This document shows, one piece after another, positions 51,501 to 63,624 of a DNA stretch of 64,000 nt. Under the pieces are notes generated by a model. That model searched no databases. It worked only from the letters and a program-made list of their open reading frames with translations, and was not told where the DNA came from. Each line of letters starts with the position of its first letter. The first letter of the stretch is position 1. The translations under genes and the position numbers were made by a program. Source of the DNA: Baylisascaris procyonis (taxonomy: Eukaryota > Nematoda > Chromadorea > Rhabditida > Ascarididae); assembly GCA_037389465.1 (NCBI GenBank), contig JAZARR010000032.1, forward strand, positions 620,001 through 684,000. The letters are read 5' to 3'.

Positions 51501-54500
51501 ATAAATGAGCATCTCAGATTTGTTTGTTGAAATAGTATACGACCACTGGGAATTCCCAGGAATATTGGAATTCCCAGGAATATTGGAATTCCCAGGAATA
51601 TTAAGTCACTGATAAATTTACGCAATCAATCAATCAATAGGCGGATCAAGGTGAATTTGAGTTTCCGGAGTCGAATACACTTTCGCACCAAAGATTACGC
51701 TCACGAAGGAATTATGCTTGTAACTTTCTCGAGAGTTGCCGTTCAAAAATCTGAAGGCATGAACACTATATGAAAACACGCCAACATGACGTATAGATAT
51801 CCTCGCAGAATGATTATCTTTTCGTTGCTATAATCATCTCATAAAAGTAGAATTTTACAATCATTTAAATTATATTATAAATTTTGAGCAAATATAAATA
51901 AGATTGACATACTCGTTAATGTCAGGGCGATGTTTATCCCTTAATAAAGGGCCACTAAGTGAAAAACCCATCTGATAGGTATCACCCAGTTCAGTCTCAA
52001 GTAGAAGTCCATCGATTGTATCGAGATCGACTCCCAAACAGAAGCGTTCACATTCGGCTTCACTATCAAAGTTATTCAGATTGCCCGAACAACCACCATA
52101 GTCGAATTGAATACAGGAACGACTATTCGTGTTGTAGTAATAACGATGCACTTTCACCATACATGGTCCAGAATCCATTGGTAGATTGCATACATAGCCT
52201 ATAAACGATTCACATATAAATATTTGGCATAAATAATGATTGCTATTACAAGTTTTATTGGTATAATGTTTTGCAAATATATGCGAATATCATTGAATCT
52301 CTGTGAATTGAAAATTCTAATCTCGGCAATTTGAAAGAATAGATCCTCTTTTGATAGAAGATCATTTGAATAAACTATTCTTATTGGACGCCGGAAAACT
52401 TGCTGCGAAAATATTCATGAGCTATCGCGAATAGAGATTTTCTCGAAAATAAATCCATTATCATGAAATTGAGGAAAAATTAAAGAAATAAAAATAAAAG
52501 AATATTTACGAGGATATAGTTAGAGAATCTCACTCCGAATTAGGGACGATTTTGAAGTAATTAAGCGTTGGCCTATTCTTAAGCTTACCAAGTGATAAAG
52601 ATTACCTAACATAAGACCTTGAACCTATTAACAATGTGAATTTTATTTTCTCTAAATAGCACTGTGTTACTGAAAGAGCTTACGTTTTGTAACACAACAG
52701 ATGCCCGTCGTTTCTGTTGGTTTAATCATACAATAATGCGTCGACGGGCATATATTCGTTCCAACCGAACATCGTAATGGAGTACCATCACCACTATTAG
52801 AAAATGGATCACCATGAGTGCATGTCTCTTCCAATGATGCAATACTCGAAATAAACGCCTCTAAAATAATATAGTGAAATATTTTATTACATTTTTTTTC
52901 ATAAACAATACCAATTTCACTTATCATTCAATCTTATAATGATAAAAAAAAATCCAAGCAAAAAACTATGAGCACACTAATGAAATTCCGCTCATAGATT
53001 GAGGTTAATGCTATGCAGTAGGCGATATTTTTTATAATGAAAGCAAATTCTGTTTCTTAGTAAAAAAAAAGCACCATAACATTTCACTCATTTTTTAGAC
53101 ATCTTGTTACTTCATTAATGAAAAACAATATTATATAATTTCTTCCACTAAAAAACAATATTCCTCTCTACATAATCAAAGTATTCGACTATCAATATTT
53201 TAATTAAATAAATCAATAAGCTATAAATAAGACATTGATCTATAGTAAGCTAATAAATAAGAAATTATAAATAAAAGGATAAATTCTTACCTCGCCCCGG
53301 ACAACAGATTCCTCGATTCATCTCATCATATCCCGTACAATAGAATCCATTTGGGCAAATTTGTGTACGATTCTCAACACATGTGAATTGTGTGAACGTA
53401 CGCGTTTCGACTGCCGGCTTCTGCTCATTCAAACATGGATTCGGCTCACCTATAACTCTCGGGTCTTTCATTAAGCAAGCAAAAACAGTACTTAACGTCT
53501 CGGATATGCTGGGGGGGGGGAGGGGGAGGAATGGTTTTCCAATCGACGTGGGAAACTTTTGAATCAAAGGGAACTCATCGGGGAGAAACTAGACGGAGCA
53601 GAATAGCGGTAATTAACCGAGAAGTGGCTATTTCGGGAAGTATTGCAACGGAAGGACTCCGATGGAAAAATTAGGGATTGCCCCAGGGATAGATCAGGAG
53701 TAGAACGGGAGTGGTGAGGAGACAAGACGGAAGAACCGCAAAGAATAAAACCAAAAAAAATTAGAAAGCTGTCCAACTGAAATCGTTTCGAAATAACACT
53801 TACAGCTTGGTGTGGGGATACACAAACGATCAATACATTCTCGCGGTCTCAGAAGGCAAATATTCCCCTGAGGACACGTCACCGAATCACAAGGGTTTCG
53901 ACATCGACACGTCGCAGTTCGACTGCATCCTTCAGAATCTGTCTCCAATCCAAATGGACAAACCTTGCTCCGATCATCGCATGCAACCGCACATGCCTTC
54001 CTATCTGAATTGAATATGTTCAGATGCGTGATTTATCTAACATATGATTTGTATTAGTAGCACAATTCAGCGATGGGTGAGTTAGGGGGTATGGGAGGGA
54101 ATGAGGAAAGGAGGATTTGAAAATGATAGAAGAAGTAAGGGTAGCGAGGACGTCAAAAATCATGGATGCAGATGAGAAAAAGATGGCTAAAAGGACTTTC
54201 AAGGTGATTGTGCTTGCCTATGAAGCTAATTTCGAGGGAAGTCGACGTGAGGTTTTCAAAGATCTCCACCCGCTCAATGCATAGCAGTGATCTCAGTAGC
54301 TCCCACAACATTTTAGTCCAAAGTTTCCTTGATGTGGTGAAAACCTCAGCGCCGATTTCCTCTACAGATATGCTATGCAAAGGATAATAGCTAAATCGTA
54401 AAACATATAGTAACCTGAAACTATAAAAGAACAATACCACCGTAACGGATACTACTGCAGCAATACTACTTTGTGCAATGCTTTTGACCCCAAATTTACC

Positions 54501-57500
54501 GAAGTCAAAAGGCTAGAAACACATGATCTGTAGTGATGCGATCACCCATTAACAACTTCGAAGGCAATTTCAGTGCGCCGAATCGATCATAGGCTCTCGA
54601 AGAAAAATATTATAGAATTGATATTTATGCTTATCTAATCCGAGGATTAATCGTTCTTTTAAATTGCTTTAAGCTGAATAACTCTTATAAACTATGCGAA
54701 TATTATTTACTGCTATAGTATATAACATACTTGCGCAAACATTAAACGTTGAGCTTGGAAGTTTCGCTTTAGTAGCGTAGATTTCATTTCCGGTCATTGT
54801 ATCAACGCACCAACATAAACCCGAATCATCACATTGTATCGATGAAAATGCACCTAAACAATAAACTGAAAGGATTTCAAATATTTCACTAGGTTAGTTT
54901 TAAGAATATATTTAGGATCAGTGAAAGGAAACAATCAATTCATATTATCAACTCTATGATTGTTGAGTGCTAATATGAGAAATCAACAATAATATTCAAT
55001 AAATAATTCAGCATTAAGATTAATGAGGTGAAAAAAAAAAACTTTCAACGATAGGAGACAATTATTTACTACTTAACTTTGTAGATTTTATAAAGTAAAT
55101 TGAATTTATAAGCTTCACTATTATATAAACTATCCGTTTATAAATCAAAAAATCTTATTGCATTCTCAACAGAAAGCGATAGATACGATACGATACTATC
55201 ATTGAAACAATTATCGGCAATTTTGAGGATATTTGATTCTGAATGAGATGAAAAGAAAACATAGTTTTACCTGTTTGAGTATCGCATATCGGTCGATTTA
55301 TCTGCACTTTAGCACCAATTTTCTTTAATTTTAAAATCGCTGCTCGAAGGTTTATACAATCTACAAATATATAAATAAATAATGCTTTTCGTGAGGTTCT
55401 TTTCATAAGAGCGATATTCCCTTGTGCCCAATAAAATGCACTCATGTAAGCAACCTGCTTTTTACTAGCACTCTCAAGCTTTAACAAAAATTCTTTAGTA
55501 TCGGAAAGTTAGCTAGAGAATTATTTCCAAGTATCACCTTCAACTTTCAATAGTCTTTAAAGAGTTTCTCTACGTTGATCAAGAAAACGAAAATAAAATA
55601 CCTTTTTTCTCATACTTCATTATTTGTTGATAATATGATCGAATAAATAAACATCGCTCAATTTTAATAATCTTTTTCATTATTTATATCTATCATTTTT
55701 AGGGTATTAATTCTCATATAGTCGACATGTAGATTATTGAATATCTTAACTATTAGAAGGTAATTTAAGCATTATGACCGTTAAATAACCTCAAATTGAA
55801 AACTAATATCTAAAGAGACATAAAGAACAAATTAAAAATTACTTGTTGTTCTCTCAGGTGGAAGACAAATTCGATTGCAATCATATTCGCAACATTTTTT
55901 GATATCTTCACATTGTGAATCCGATTCGCATTCATTTAGGCACTCTGAAATTTATCGATCTTTAGAAGGCAACCTAACAATATATAACGATATAAATTTA
56001 TTTAAGAAATAGTCAAAAAAATTATGCGAGCAATAAAAGATTTGACGAGAATATGCACTGTGGGTATGTTGCTATTCTCGAATATTAATGCAATAGAGTT
56101 GCTTCTTCTATAAACGAATATTGCTGATTTTAACCGTAACTAGAGTTATCTAATTAAACAATTCGCAAGCATGAGAAGTGTTTCACCTTTAGAATCGTCG
56201 TTTCGCCTCAAACGGGACGGACATTCGCCATGTTTCTTCATGCTCATAGATGTTGTTGGAAATATTTCTGCAATTTAATTATATGTTCAGTAGTTATTAA
56301 ATGGGATCAAAGGGATAAATTTAATTTCCGAGAAAACTATTTCAATTAATAGCTGCAAAAGTGCTCCACAATTCCATACTGTATATTTTACATACATAAA
56401 AAGGAAGTAGATATTTCTCCCCTCCCCCCCACACAAAAAAAAAACAGCAGATGAAAAAAGTCTCAACATTTATAAAATGGATTTAAAACGCTCAATTTGA
56501 AAAGTATTTATTTCAAAAAAAAAAACCAAAAAAAAAACGCTTAATATATGATCTCAAATATAATCTTCAATATTGTACTATAAACGAAAAATTTTTGAAA
56601 TATTTCATTAATTTCATTACGTGAATGTCTTTCCTTTCCGTTGGATAACTTTCTCGGCAGCATTAAGTGATCAAGTACTATGATGTAATGGCAAAATAAT
56701 CCTGGAAATTCTAAATACTCGTGATCACAGTATGAATGCGGAATTCTTTGTCGTTTTTATAGTACAAAAGGAGTATTTTTTTCCCACTAGCAAACGCTAA
56801 AAAGAGACAACATCAGAAATTATATATGGAAAAAGCGAGAAACAAAACGGAAGAGTTAGGCTAACCTGACGGACAACAAACACCAATCTCATTTTCATCT
56901 TTAAGAAATATGCATTGCCCTTCAGCACAATCATTATCCCGTGAGCATATTATCACATTACCATTCGTATCATTCATGGCATGCATTCCTTCACTACATG
57001 GATTTTCTCTACCTTAAAAATATTTTCTTTTATAGTACGACGATATGCGTCGTTTATTCGTGAAAATTATTTAAAATCTCTTCCGTTTATATGATTCTAA
57101 GTGGTGGACTTCAACTTTTGCTTCAAATAGTCGCTTAATTTCGACAAAATAAAAGTTCCCAAAAAAATTTAAATACGATCATATCAATTCGAATTTTTCA
57201 ACAAATTTTTTTCTTCGATAGCTATTTGTTTCTTCAGATTTTTCTGGATTAAAGCTATAGGATAGATAGACAAACATATAGAATACTCATACAGAGACGC
57301 CTACAAATGAGCATTTGTGAGAATGCCTTAAAACATTTGAATGGTTACTTCTGCTGAAGTAAATCTATTGATCGTAGTACTTCTTTATTTTGAACTCATT
57401 TATTAGAAGCTAAATCTCTTCTTTTAAGCTCACGTCAGCAAATAAAAATTACGACTGCTAATCCTCCAAAAAGTTTTCATCAGTGATCATGAGATCCAGA

Positions 57501-60500
57501 ATTGATTCAAAAATCCAAGCGGGGTTGCTCTCAATTTTGGGGACATCTTAGCAAATCGTTGAAACATTTAAAATAAACAAATTCAATCAATATACCCGAA
57601 ATAGCAGTGATAGGTACGACAACCTCCTTGTCGATGAGCATTTTCGCAGTACGAATACACGATGTTCCGCATCCATTGAAGCAGCAATTACCTTGTTGGC
57701 AATCACTATTCAGACGACATTCCAAAGAACATTTACTCGGCTCCTCTTGCGCTTTCGACAGTACTGCCACACATCGTGTGGATAACGATGGCTCTGAAAT
57801 CAAGCTCTTGGCTATTTTCCTTTCTGAACACTCTTATTAACAAAAATATACCGACGCCTTGTACAACCACCCAACTAATCTACTTCTATGACATGGAGTT
57901 CCTCAATTATATGAGCTATATCGCCCTCTAATATTGGTGCTTCCTAACCAACATTTTTGCACTGCCGAAGATGCGAAGAGCAATAAGAACCCAATAACCG
58001 CTCATAATGAGCGAAATACTCTGAGGAGTATATCTCTCAAAGCAATTGAATTTGCTCAGAAAGCGAAAAAAATGACAATTATAGAAAGAATACCTTCTCC
58101 AATGCAGCAATAACCAATAGTTGCTGAGTCGATACCAATTATATGACAGAAATAGCCAACTGGACAATTTTGATCCGCCGATAAATCGCATAATTTGAGC
58201 ACTTGATTATCCGATGAAATCAGAGGATCACCATTTGGGCACACATTTAAAACGCCTAAATTTCTATGTTTATAAAGTGAATGAAATCATATGGCGATCT
58301 TCAAATTATAGCTGCGGACAATAAGCAATCAAATTTTAGATAAATTTTAAGTTCTAAATAGCTATCAGCCTAATTCTCCACAAATGTGCTACTTGTTCAT
58401 TCTCAAATTATTTAAGAATTTTGCAGAGATTTCAACTCTTCACTCATGTTGAAAACAGATTTCAGGAGGGGAAGGGCTGAAGTGACATTTAAAAAGATAG
58501 TGCCACAATAATCTCTCATTGGCTCTAACATCTAGAAAGTGATTTTTTTTGTTAGAAGCATGTTTGGAATACATTTGCATAAACACTGAGTGTTTATGCA
58601 AATGTATTCCAAACATGCTTCTAACAAACAGCCGGGCTCTCATGCACAAACAGACTTTATGCGGTTGGCAATAATCGATATAAACTCAAATGATCAAATT
58701 AAGGATTGAATAATATTTAAAAAACATAAAATAAAAGTCATACATTTAGGTATGGGATCACAATTGTGTTCATTTAGGCACTGCTTCTTAACGAGTCTGC
58801 ATATATGCCATTGTGGACATCGAACGTCACGACATGGATCACGACATTGACATCGTTCACAACCATCGTTATCCTTCTCGAAACTTAACACAACTTCCTA
58901 TTAAGTTCCACGATACTCGAGAGTTAAGAATTTTAAAAGTTCATTATATCGCTAGAAAATAAAGTGAGGTTTAAAAAAAAATTCAACAATTTTTATGCAT
59001 TTATTCTTTAATGATTCATAGACATTGCAGATGAAGTGCAATACTGAATCACTTAAGAAGGTGTTTAGAAGCCAATGCAAAGCATAATAAATATACTAAG
59101 AAGCGATTATAATCAACTATAAAATCTTCTCTGCATAAAATCGCTAAATATATGGAAGCAGATCAAAACTCACCCTAGAGGACATCGTTGAGTACATGAG
59201 ATAAGAGGACATGATCGTGGGCGTTCGCAATCTGGCTTACGATACACAGTTCGTGTTCCTGCAAAAAAATAACTACTGTATAACCCCAATTTTCAAAGGA
59301 AACATTTTATACCATTTTCCTCAGGTTTCCCTGTGGTTGATTCTCTACTCAAGAACGTTTTTCTATTCAACGAGATACGGTAATACCGTAGCAACCTGTA
59401 CAGCCTCTATTGAACTTTACCTCCTATCTCTTATTATTGATGCATTAAAATAGATGCGATCCATAACGTAAACGTTGCCTGTGATAGAAAGCCATATTAC
59501 AATAATGTCTCGAAAATAATAGCCAAATTAAAATTGTTACTCTTCGTAACGTTAAAAGATGGTATTATCGTCCAGATGACGTGTGAAGAGATCAGAATAA
59601 ACATTTTCATTTCCTAAGATCAGCGAATGGATAAAAATTCCACACCTTTTATGGGAAACAACCACGCAGCGACTCATCTTTTGCACATAACTCACCGCTA
59701 TGTGTTTTTCTCTGCTCTATTATATTGTGCACTTTTCTCTGCTTCTCATGCTGGCAAACCCATTTCATATTATTTGCGTTGGAGGTAGTTCCTAAACTAT
59801 CAAGCTCTTACGTGAATTTTTCCGATGGATTTCCTGGTATTACCAGTTCAGTCCTCATATGATTGCAGTGCAGTCACAATAGAATTTACCCACCAGAAAT
59901 TTCACGACCATCGTCATCAACACACCAACGTAACGAACCAAATTGTTGCACACGCGCGAATTCTCCATTTGCATCGCATTGCGGAATATATGGTGAACCA
60001 CGAAAATGTTCAGCTGCACCTTGTGCATGTAGACACGCTTAAAAGGCCTCCTTAGAGGATGGTGATATATGCGAGATTTTGTGAGGACTAAATATATAGA
60101 GAATTCATATGAGTCCCTCTATTCTAAACGTCTCAAAAACGTAAAGTTGAAATAGATGAGAAATATCGAAAAAGTTTCTAAAAAAAATGAAATTCGTCAT
60201 TCAAGAAAATATTTTTAAGCGATCCAAAAAAATGATAAGAAAGAGTACATTGAGCTTGCGACGATGCATGGTCTTTTCCAGATCGAAATTTGTTCTCTTT
60301 TGTGTACATTCGATTTGCACAGAATATGATTTGCAAATTTCATATGAAGAAATAGTTCCGAGGGATTAATGATTGATACGAAAAAGCGGTTGAAAGATTA
60401 TCTAAATCTTTGAGATCAACCAATCAAACCAACCTGTAGTGATCTCAGCATAGGTACATATCCTACCACAATGGTGTGCACAACATTTCTGTACACCATC

Positions 60501-63500
60501 ACAATCCACATCGCTTTCACATTTATCTTCTTGCATTTCGACACATGTTGAATTTTCTTCAATTACTCTTGGACATTTCCCGATCTTTTCACCGCTCAAA
60601 TAAGACGAGTCTTGTGACTCTGAAAGTTATATATTGCTAGAGATAATATGTATAAAATGGAAGTGATGAATTGAATCATGCAAATAGGAATTGAGTTCTA
60701 CAGCTGTCAGCAAATATGACGTTTAGAACTATCCGCAAATATGACGTTTACAGTTGTCAACAAGTGCTACAATCATTCTTAGCAATAGGAGGGAATTCGT
60801 CAGCAGAAAGGCGCCTCTGTTTTTGTATTTATCGCCCGAAGGGAAATTTGCATATGCAAGCGAATTCATTCCTATGATAAAAAATACTCTATTCTCAATA
60901 ATTTGCAATATTATCACATAATTTAGAACTTTTCATAGTATAAGTGAGATTTTGAGGTTTTTTTTAAGCTCACAATTAATAGCCACTCTTTCATTGGTTC
61001 CCATAATTCTTACAGAATGCAAGAACTTTAATGAACATTTTTTTCTTGTGAGTGAGTAAAAGATTCTAAATACCTGCAAGTAAACAAGATAGCCCACATC
61101 CATTATGACAACACTTTTTATTCGATGAGCAATCGTCATCAACTGCACACTCCAAAGAACAGCTCGTCGATTGTACAATACGTGGACAAGATCCTGAGTG
61201 TAATCGTGGCTCTGAAATGTTGCATTTTAATAAAATCGCTATTATTATTATTTTTATAAAATTTTCTTGCTGATCTTCTTGACTTATAAGATTCCGCTAC
61301 CCCAGCATCATGAGTCCGTATTAACACTCTTCTATAGGGTTAAAGTTCCATTAAATGAGTCCGATAATTTGTTAGATAACTGTTTATTTAAAAGATGAAA
61401 ATAAAAGTTTGAACTTTGGGGAGGGTGGAGGTAACTCATTGAAGGACCTCTTCTCTATCAGGTTTTTCAACCACTTATGAACGAAAAGGAAGAAAGAAAT
61501 TAATGCATCTTGAAAGAAATACCATTTCCTGAACAACAATATCCTCCATTGCTTCTAAAAAGACGACAAAACGCCGATCCAAGATGCGCACAATGGACGT
61601 TACTACGACATACAATTGGCTCGAACGTAGATTCATCGAGAGGAGGATTGCCTTGTGGACATGCGTTGAGTACACATCGTGGGACGGCAATGCATGGAGG
61701 ATTCAAGCAATCAGGAATATAAGCAACACAAACGTCCTTCTCTCTTGGACATTCTACTCCCTGCAAGTATGGTTCAGCAATCGTTATCTCATTCAAGTAT
61801 TTATTCATGACTGTTAAGGAAACCTTTCAAAGATGAAAGATAACAACATTCGCTTATTGCTTATATAGCATCGAATGGAAGTACCACTTAAGAATATGAA
61901 GAAAAGTGGATGAACCTTGCAGGGATTATAGCAGTGACAAGTGTTACATCCATTTGCGTCATGCTCATATCCATACGCACAATTCAGATCGGTCGGGCAG
62001 CTCAACGGTGCACAAAGTCGACGGGCTATAATTAAACGTAATTTCATGAACATTTCGATGCACACCATAAGAAATAAGAACACATGCAGCTAGGGAAAAG
62101 TTACTTTTAAACGCCGAATGAGTTGATATACAACTCTTATTCTTCTATTTTCGAAGTGATAGATGTAATGAGGTGCAATAATTCTTCAACAAGAGTTCAT
62201 AAATCTTGAAATCGATGCAACAGTTTTTTGTGAAAAGAAATGGAGGGGTTTTTTTTTTGAATATGTGATACTATCAACTAGAATTTTCGATCAACGAAAA
62301 AAACTCTTACATTTTGAATATTTCATCCGTTGTAAATATATAGCATGAAAGTTTAAGGAAATGATAATTAATAAGGAGAAGTAATTGATTTGAATAATGC
62401 TGCAAAATGCTAACTACTGAAAAGGATCTCATCTATAGCTTATGAAATTTCTTAGATTTATTTCTTCATATATATAACGATACCATCAATTTGTGATGGT
62501 CAACGTTTCACTTCGAAAATTATGAGTAAATCTCATCGTACATTCACAATTCGGTGATCGATCATTGGTGATCCTAGTGCCATCGATCTCTGTACCATCT
62601 TTGAGAACACACCAACAGTATTTCTCATCACATTGTATATTTTCGAAAGACCCATCTGAGAAATAAACTTTTTTCAATTAATTTGGCAAAGAACATTGAC
62701 AATCAAATCGATATATAAAATAAATTGTACAATATGCTGAAATATGCGAGTATAGATTAATTTCAGAAATGATTTATACGAAGCGTGAAACTATACGAAC
62801 CATGCGACGAATTCACTGCTATAATATTTTATTATTACAACAATAAAAGAAACTTTTATCAATGCTCATTTGTATAGGAGATTAAAATTTTTCTCAATTC
62901 AGTCTTTCTAAATAGAAACGATTCGAAAGGTGAAAATGCGCTAAAAAGCATTTACGCATTAAACTATTTAATGCGCTAAAAAATAAAAATAAAAAAGCGT
63001 TGAAATTCTAATCGTCGCTACAGCATTTCTTTTTTTTTTTTTAGAAAACGACATTTGATATAATGAATAAGTTTTATACCTTCTTTGCAACGAGCAGAAA
63101 CACGTGAACTGATCTTCTGTAAGGCTATTTTTAAGTGCAAGCATCCTGAAACTCAAAATCAATCCATTTATGAATGATTGGAGACTATCGTTTACAGTTG
63201 TTTGTCTTATGAAGAAAACACTAAAATATTGAGTGCTTTCAAAAAATATTTCAACGGAGAATGCTGAAGACAAATAAGTTAACAAATAAAAAATTATTCA
63301 GCATGATACGGCTATCAGAGCTTCTAGTTTCCTGTTCGGTAAAAGTACCACGAAAAGAATAGAAATTCCAATATAAAACAGCATGAAAAATCAAAATAAT
63401 ATTGCCACCTGTGGTTCTATACGGGTATACGCAGGTTTTGGTGCAACCTGTATTGCAACATTTCTGAAGATAAGGACAATCAGCATCATATGTACAGGTG

Positions 63501-63624
63501 CCCTTTTGTGATGGCTCACAATCGTTACGAATCGCGTAGCTAGCGCATTGACCAATAGTTGATTGAATGCGATCCATATTTGCAATGCTTGAGGTCCATA
63601 TGTTTTCCGTTGAAGTTGTTATTG
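48568..63624 (-). CDS. Large modular WAP/thyroglobulin/antistasin/Kunitz type I membrane protein, 5'-partial
   Basis: Twenty-six minus-strand exons join in phase to at least 1,260 residues; the 5' end lies beyond the right edge. Exons in order: 63624-63409, 63145-63080, 62655-62542, 62025-61916, 61760-61523, 61211-61074, 60619-60434, 60037-59894, 59258-59174, 58883-58744, 58255-58094, 57793-57596, 57012-56866, 56267-56187, 55944-55843, 55360-55271, 54853-54731, 54004-53804, 53449-53291, 52860-52684, 52198-51913, 51750-51622, 51493-51330, 49761-49700, 49186-49040, 48693-48568. Domains: five WAP, three thyroglobulin-1, three antistasin-like, five lustrin-type cysteine-rich modules, one Kunitz, a juxtamembrane domain, one transmembrane helix and a tail. 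Most exon borders are phase 1, which allows module shuffling. It is likely a cell-surface or matrix protease-inhibitor or adhesion protein. One in-frame TGA (51632-51630) interrupts the model. No gene symbol is given. Confidence 0.88.
48703..49033 (-). other. Unexplained open frame inside the last intron
   Basis: Between the last two exons of the large gene, one minus-strand frame is open apart from a single TAA near 48907. It reads HSKFTVTLVLRGDYPDECD upstream of that stop and ALFTVDFVGPIGSG and SAVMLANGQILKAFLKISG after it. Codon composition looks protein-like. The plus strand is also open (48611-48913). I do not recognise a family. It could be a relic of an inserted gene or a retained 3' extension. 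Confidence 0.3.
49034..49186 (-). other. Cytoplasmic-tail exon with alternative ends
   Basis: After the transmembrane exon this reads CFLYRKERSRNGSSSYRG and ends ISQRV with TAG at 49036-49034. A weak donor (GTTTAG at 49039) would instead skip that stop and join in phase to the exon at 48693 (VFTTDDIDQMKRTPRNTLSS, ending TTLYY). Both tails are short, basic and serine/threonine-rich. Confidence 0.5.
49700..49761 (-). other. Transmembrane helix exon of the large gene
   Basis: This 62-base exon encodes LIVASILFVVIILAAILFAC, a single strongly hydrophobic helix followed by Cys and basic residues. It fixes the protein as type I. It joins in phase 1 to the exon ending at 51330 and in phase 0 to the tail exon. 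Confidence 0.85.
51330..52198 (-). other. Kunitz and juxtamembrane domain exons of the large gene
   Basis: Exon 52198-51913 encodes a complete Kunitz/BPTI domain with all six cysteines (DSGPCMVKVHRYYYN, FDYGGCSGN, EAECERFC). Met lies at the P1 position after the second cysteine, so trypsin-type inhibition is unlikely. The rest of that exon and exons 51750-51622 and 51493-51330 form a cysteine-free domain (TYQMGFSLSGP; VFRDYVEKRFNVNESEIIDL; NTVRFSLRS) just outside the membrane. It resembles SEA-like juxtamembrane folds in layout only. Confidence 0.75.
51549..51602. repeat. 18-bp tandem repeat, three exact copies
   Basis: Three identical units of GGAATTCCCAGGAATATT lie inside the 128-base intron between two juxtamembrane exons. 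Each contains the palindrome TTCCCAGGAA, a TTC-N4-GAA arrangement. Confidence 0.95.
52684..55944 (-). other. Third module block: WAP, thyroglobulin-1, antistasin, lustrin x2
   Basis: Exons 55944-55843 (with 56267-56187 before it) complete a WAP domain (KKCCEYDCNRICLP). Exons 55360-55271 and 54853-54731 form thyroglobulin-1 number three (CDDSGLCWCVDTMTGNEI). Exon 54004-53804 is antistasin-like (CRCRNPCDSVTCPQGNICLL). Exons 53449-53291 and 52860-52684 are cysteine-rich lustrin-type modules ending GICCPGR and GICCVTK. Confidence 0.8.
56866..61211 (-). other. Second module block: WAP x3, thyroglobulin-1, antistasin, lustrin x2
   Basis: Exons 61211-61074 and 60619-60434 are two consecutive WAP domains (NKKCCHNGCGLSC; VQKCCAHHCGRIC). 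Exons 60037-59894 and 59258-59174 make a thyroglobulin-1 domain in which the usual QC...CWCV core reads VQQFGSLRWCVDDDG, so the QC and first CWC cysteines are absent. Exon 58883-58744 completes the antistasin module (GCERCQCRDPCRDVRCPQ). Exon 58255-58094 is lustrin-type (PVGYFCHIIGIDS), 57793-57596 is WAP (GNCCFNGCGTSC), and 57012-56866 is lustrin-type. Confidence 0.8.
58548..58628. repeat. Perfect 40-bp inverted repeat with 1-base loop
   Basis: Arms 58548-58587 and 58589-58628 are exact reverse complements around a single G at 58588 (left arm includes AGAAGCATGTTTGGAATACA). It lies in an intron of the large gene, outside any exon. Confidence 0.95.
61523..63624 (-). other. First visible module block: WAP, thyroglobulin-1, antistasin, lustrin
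   Basis: Exon 63624-63409 is a WAP domain (LQKCCNTGCTKTCVY). Exons 63145-63080 and 62655-62542 form thyroglobulin-1 number one (CLHLKIALQK; CDEKYCWCVLKDGTEIDGT). Exon 62025-61916 starts an antistasin module (DANGCNTCHCYNPC). Exon 61760-61523 completes it (CPREKDVCVAYIPDC) and adds a lustrin-type module ending GGYCCSGNG. Confidence 0.85.
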
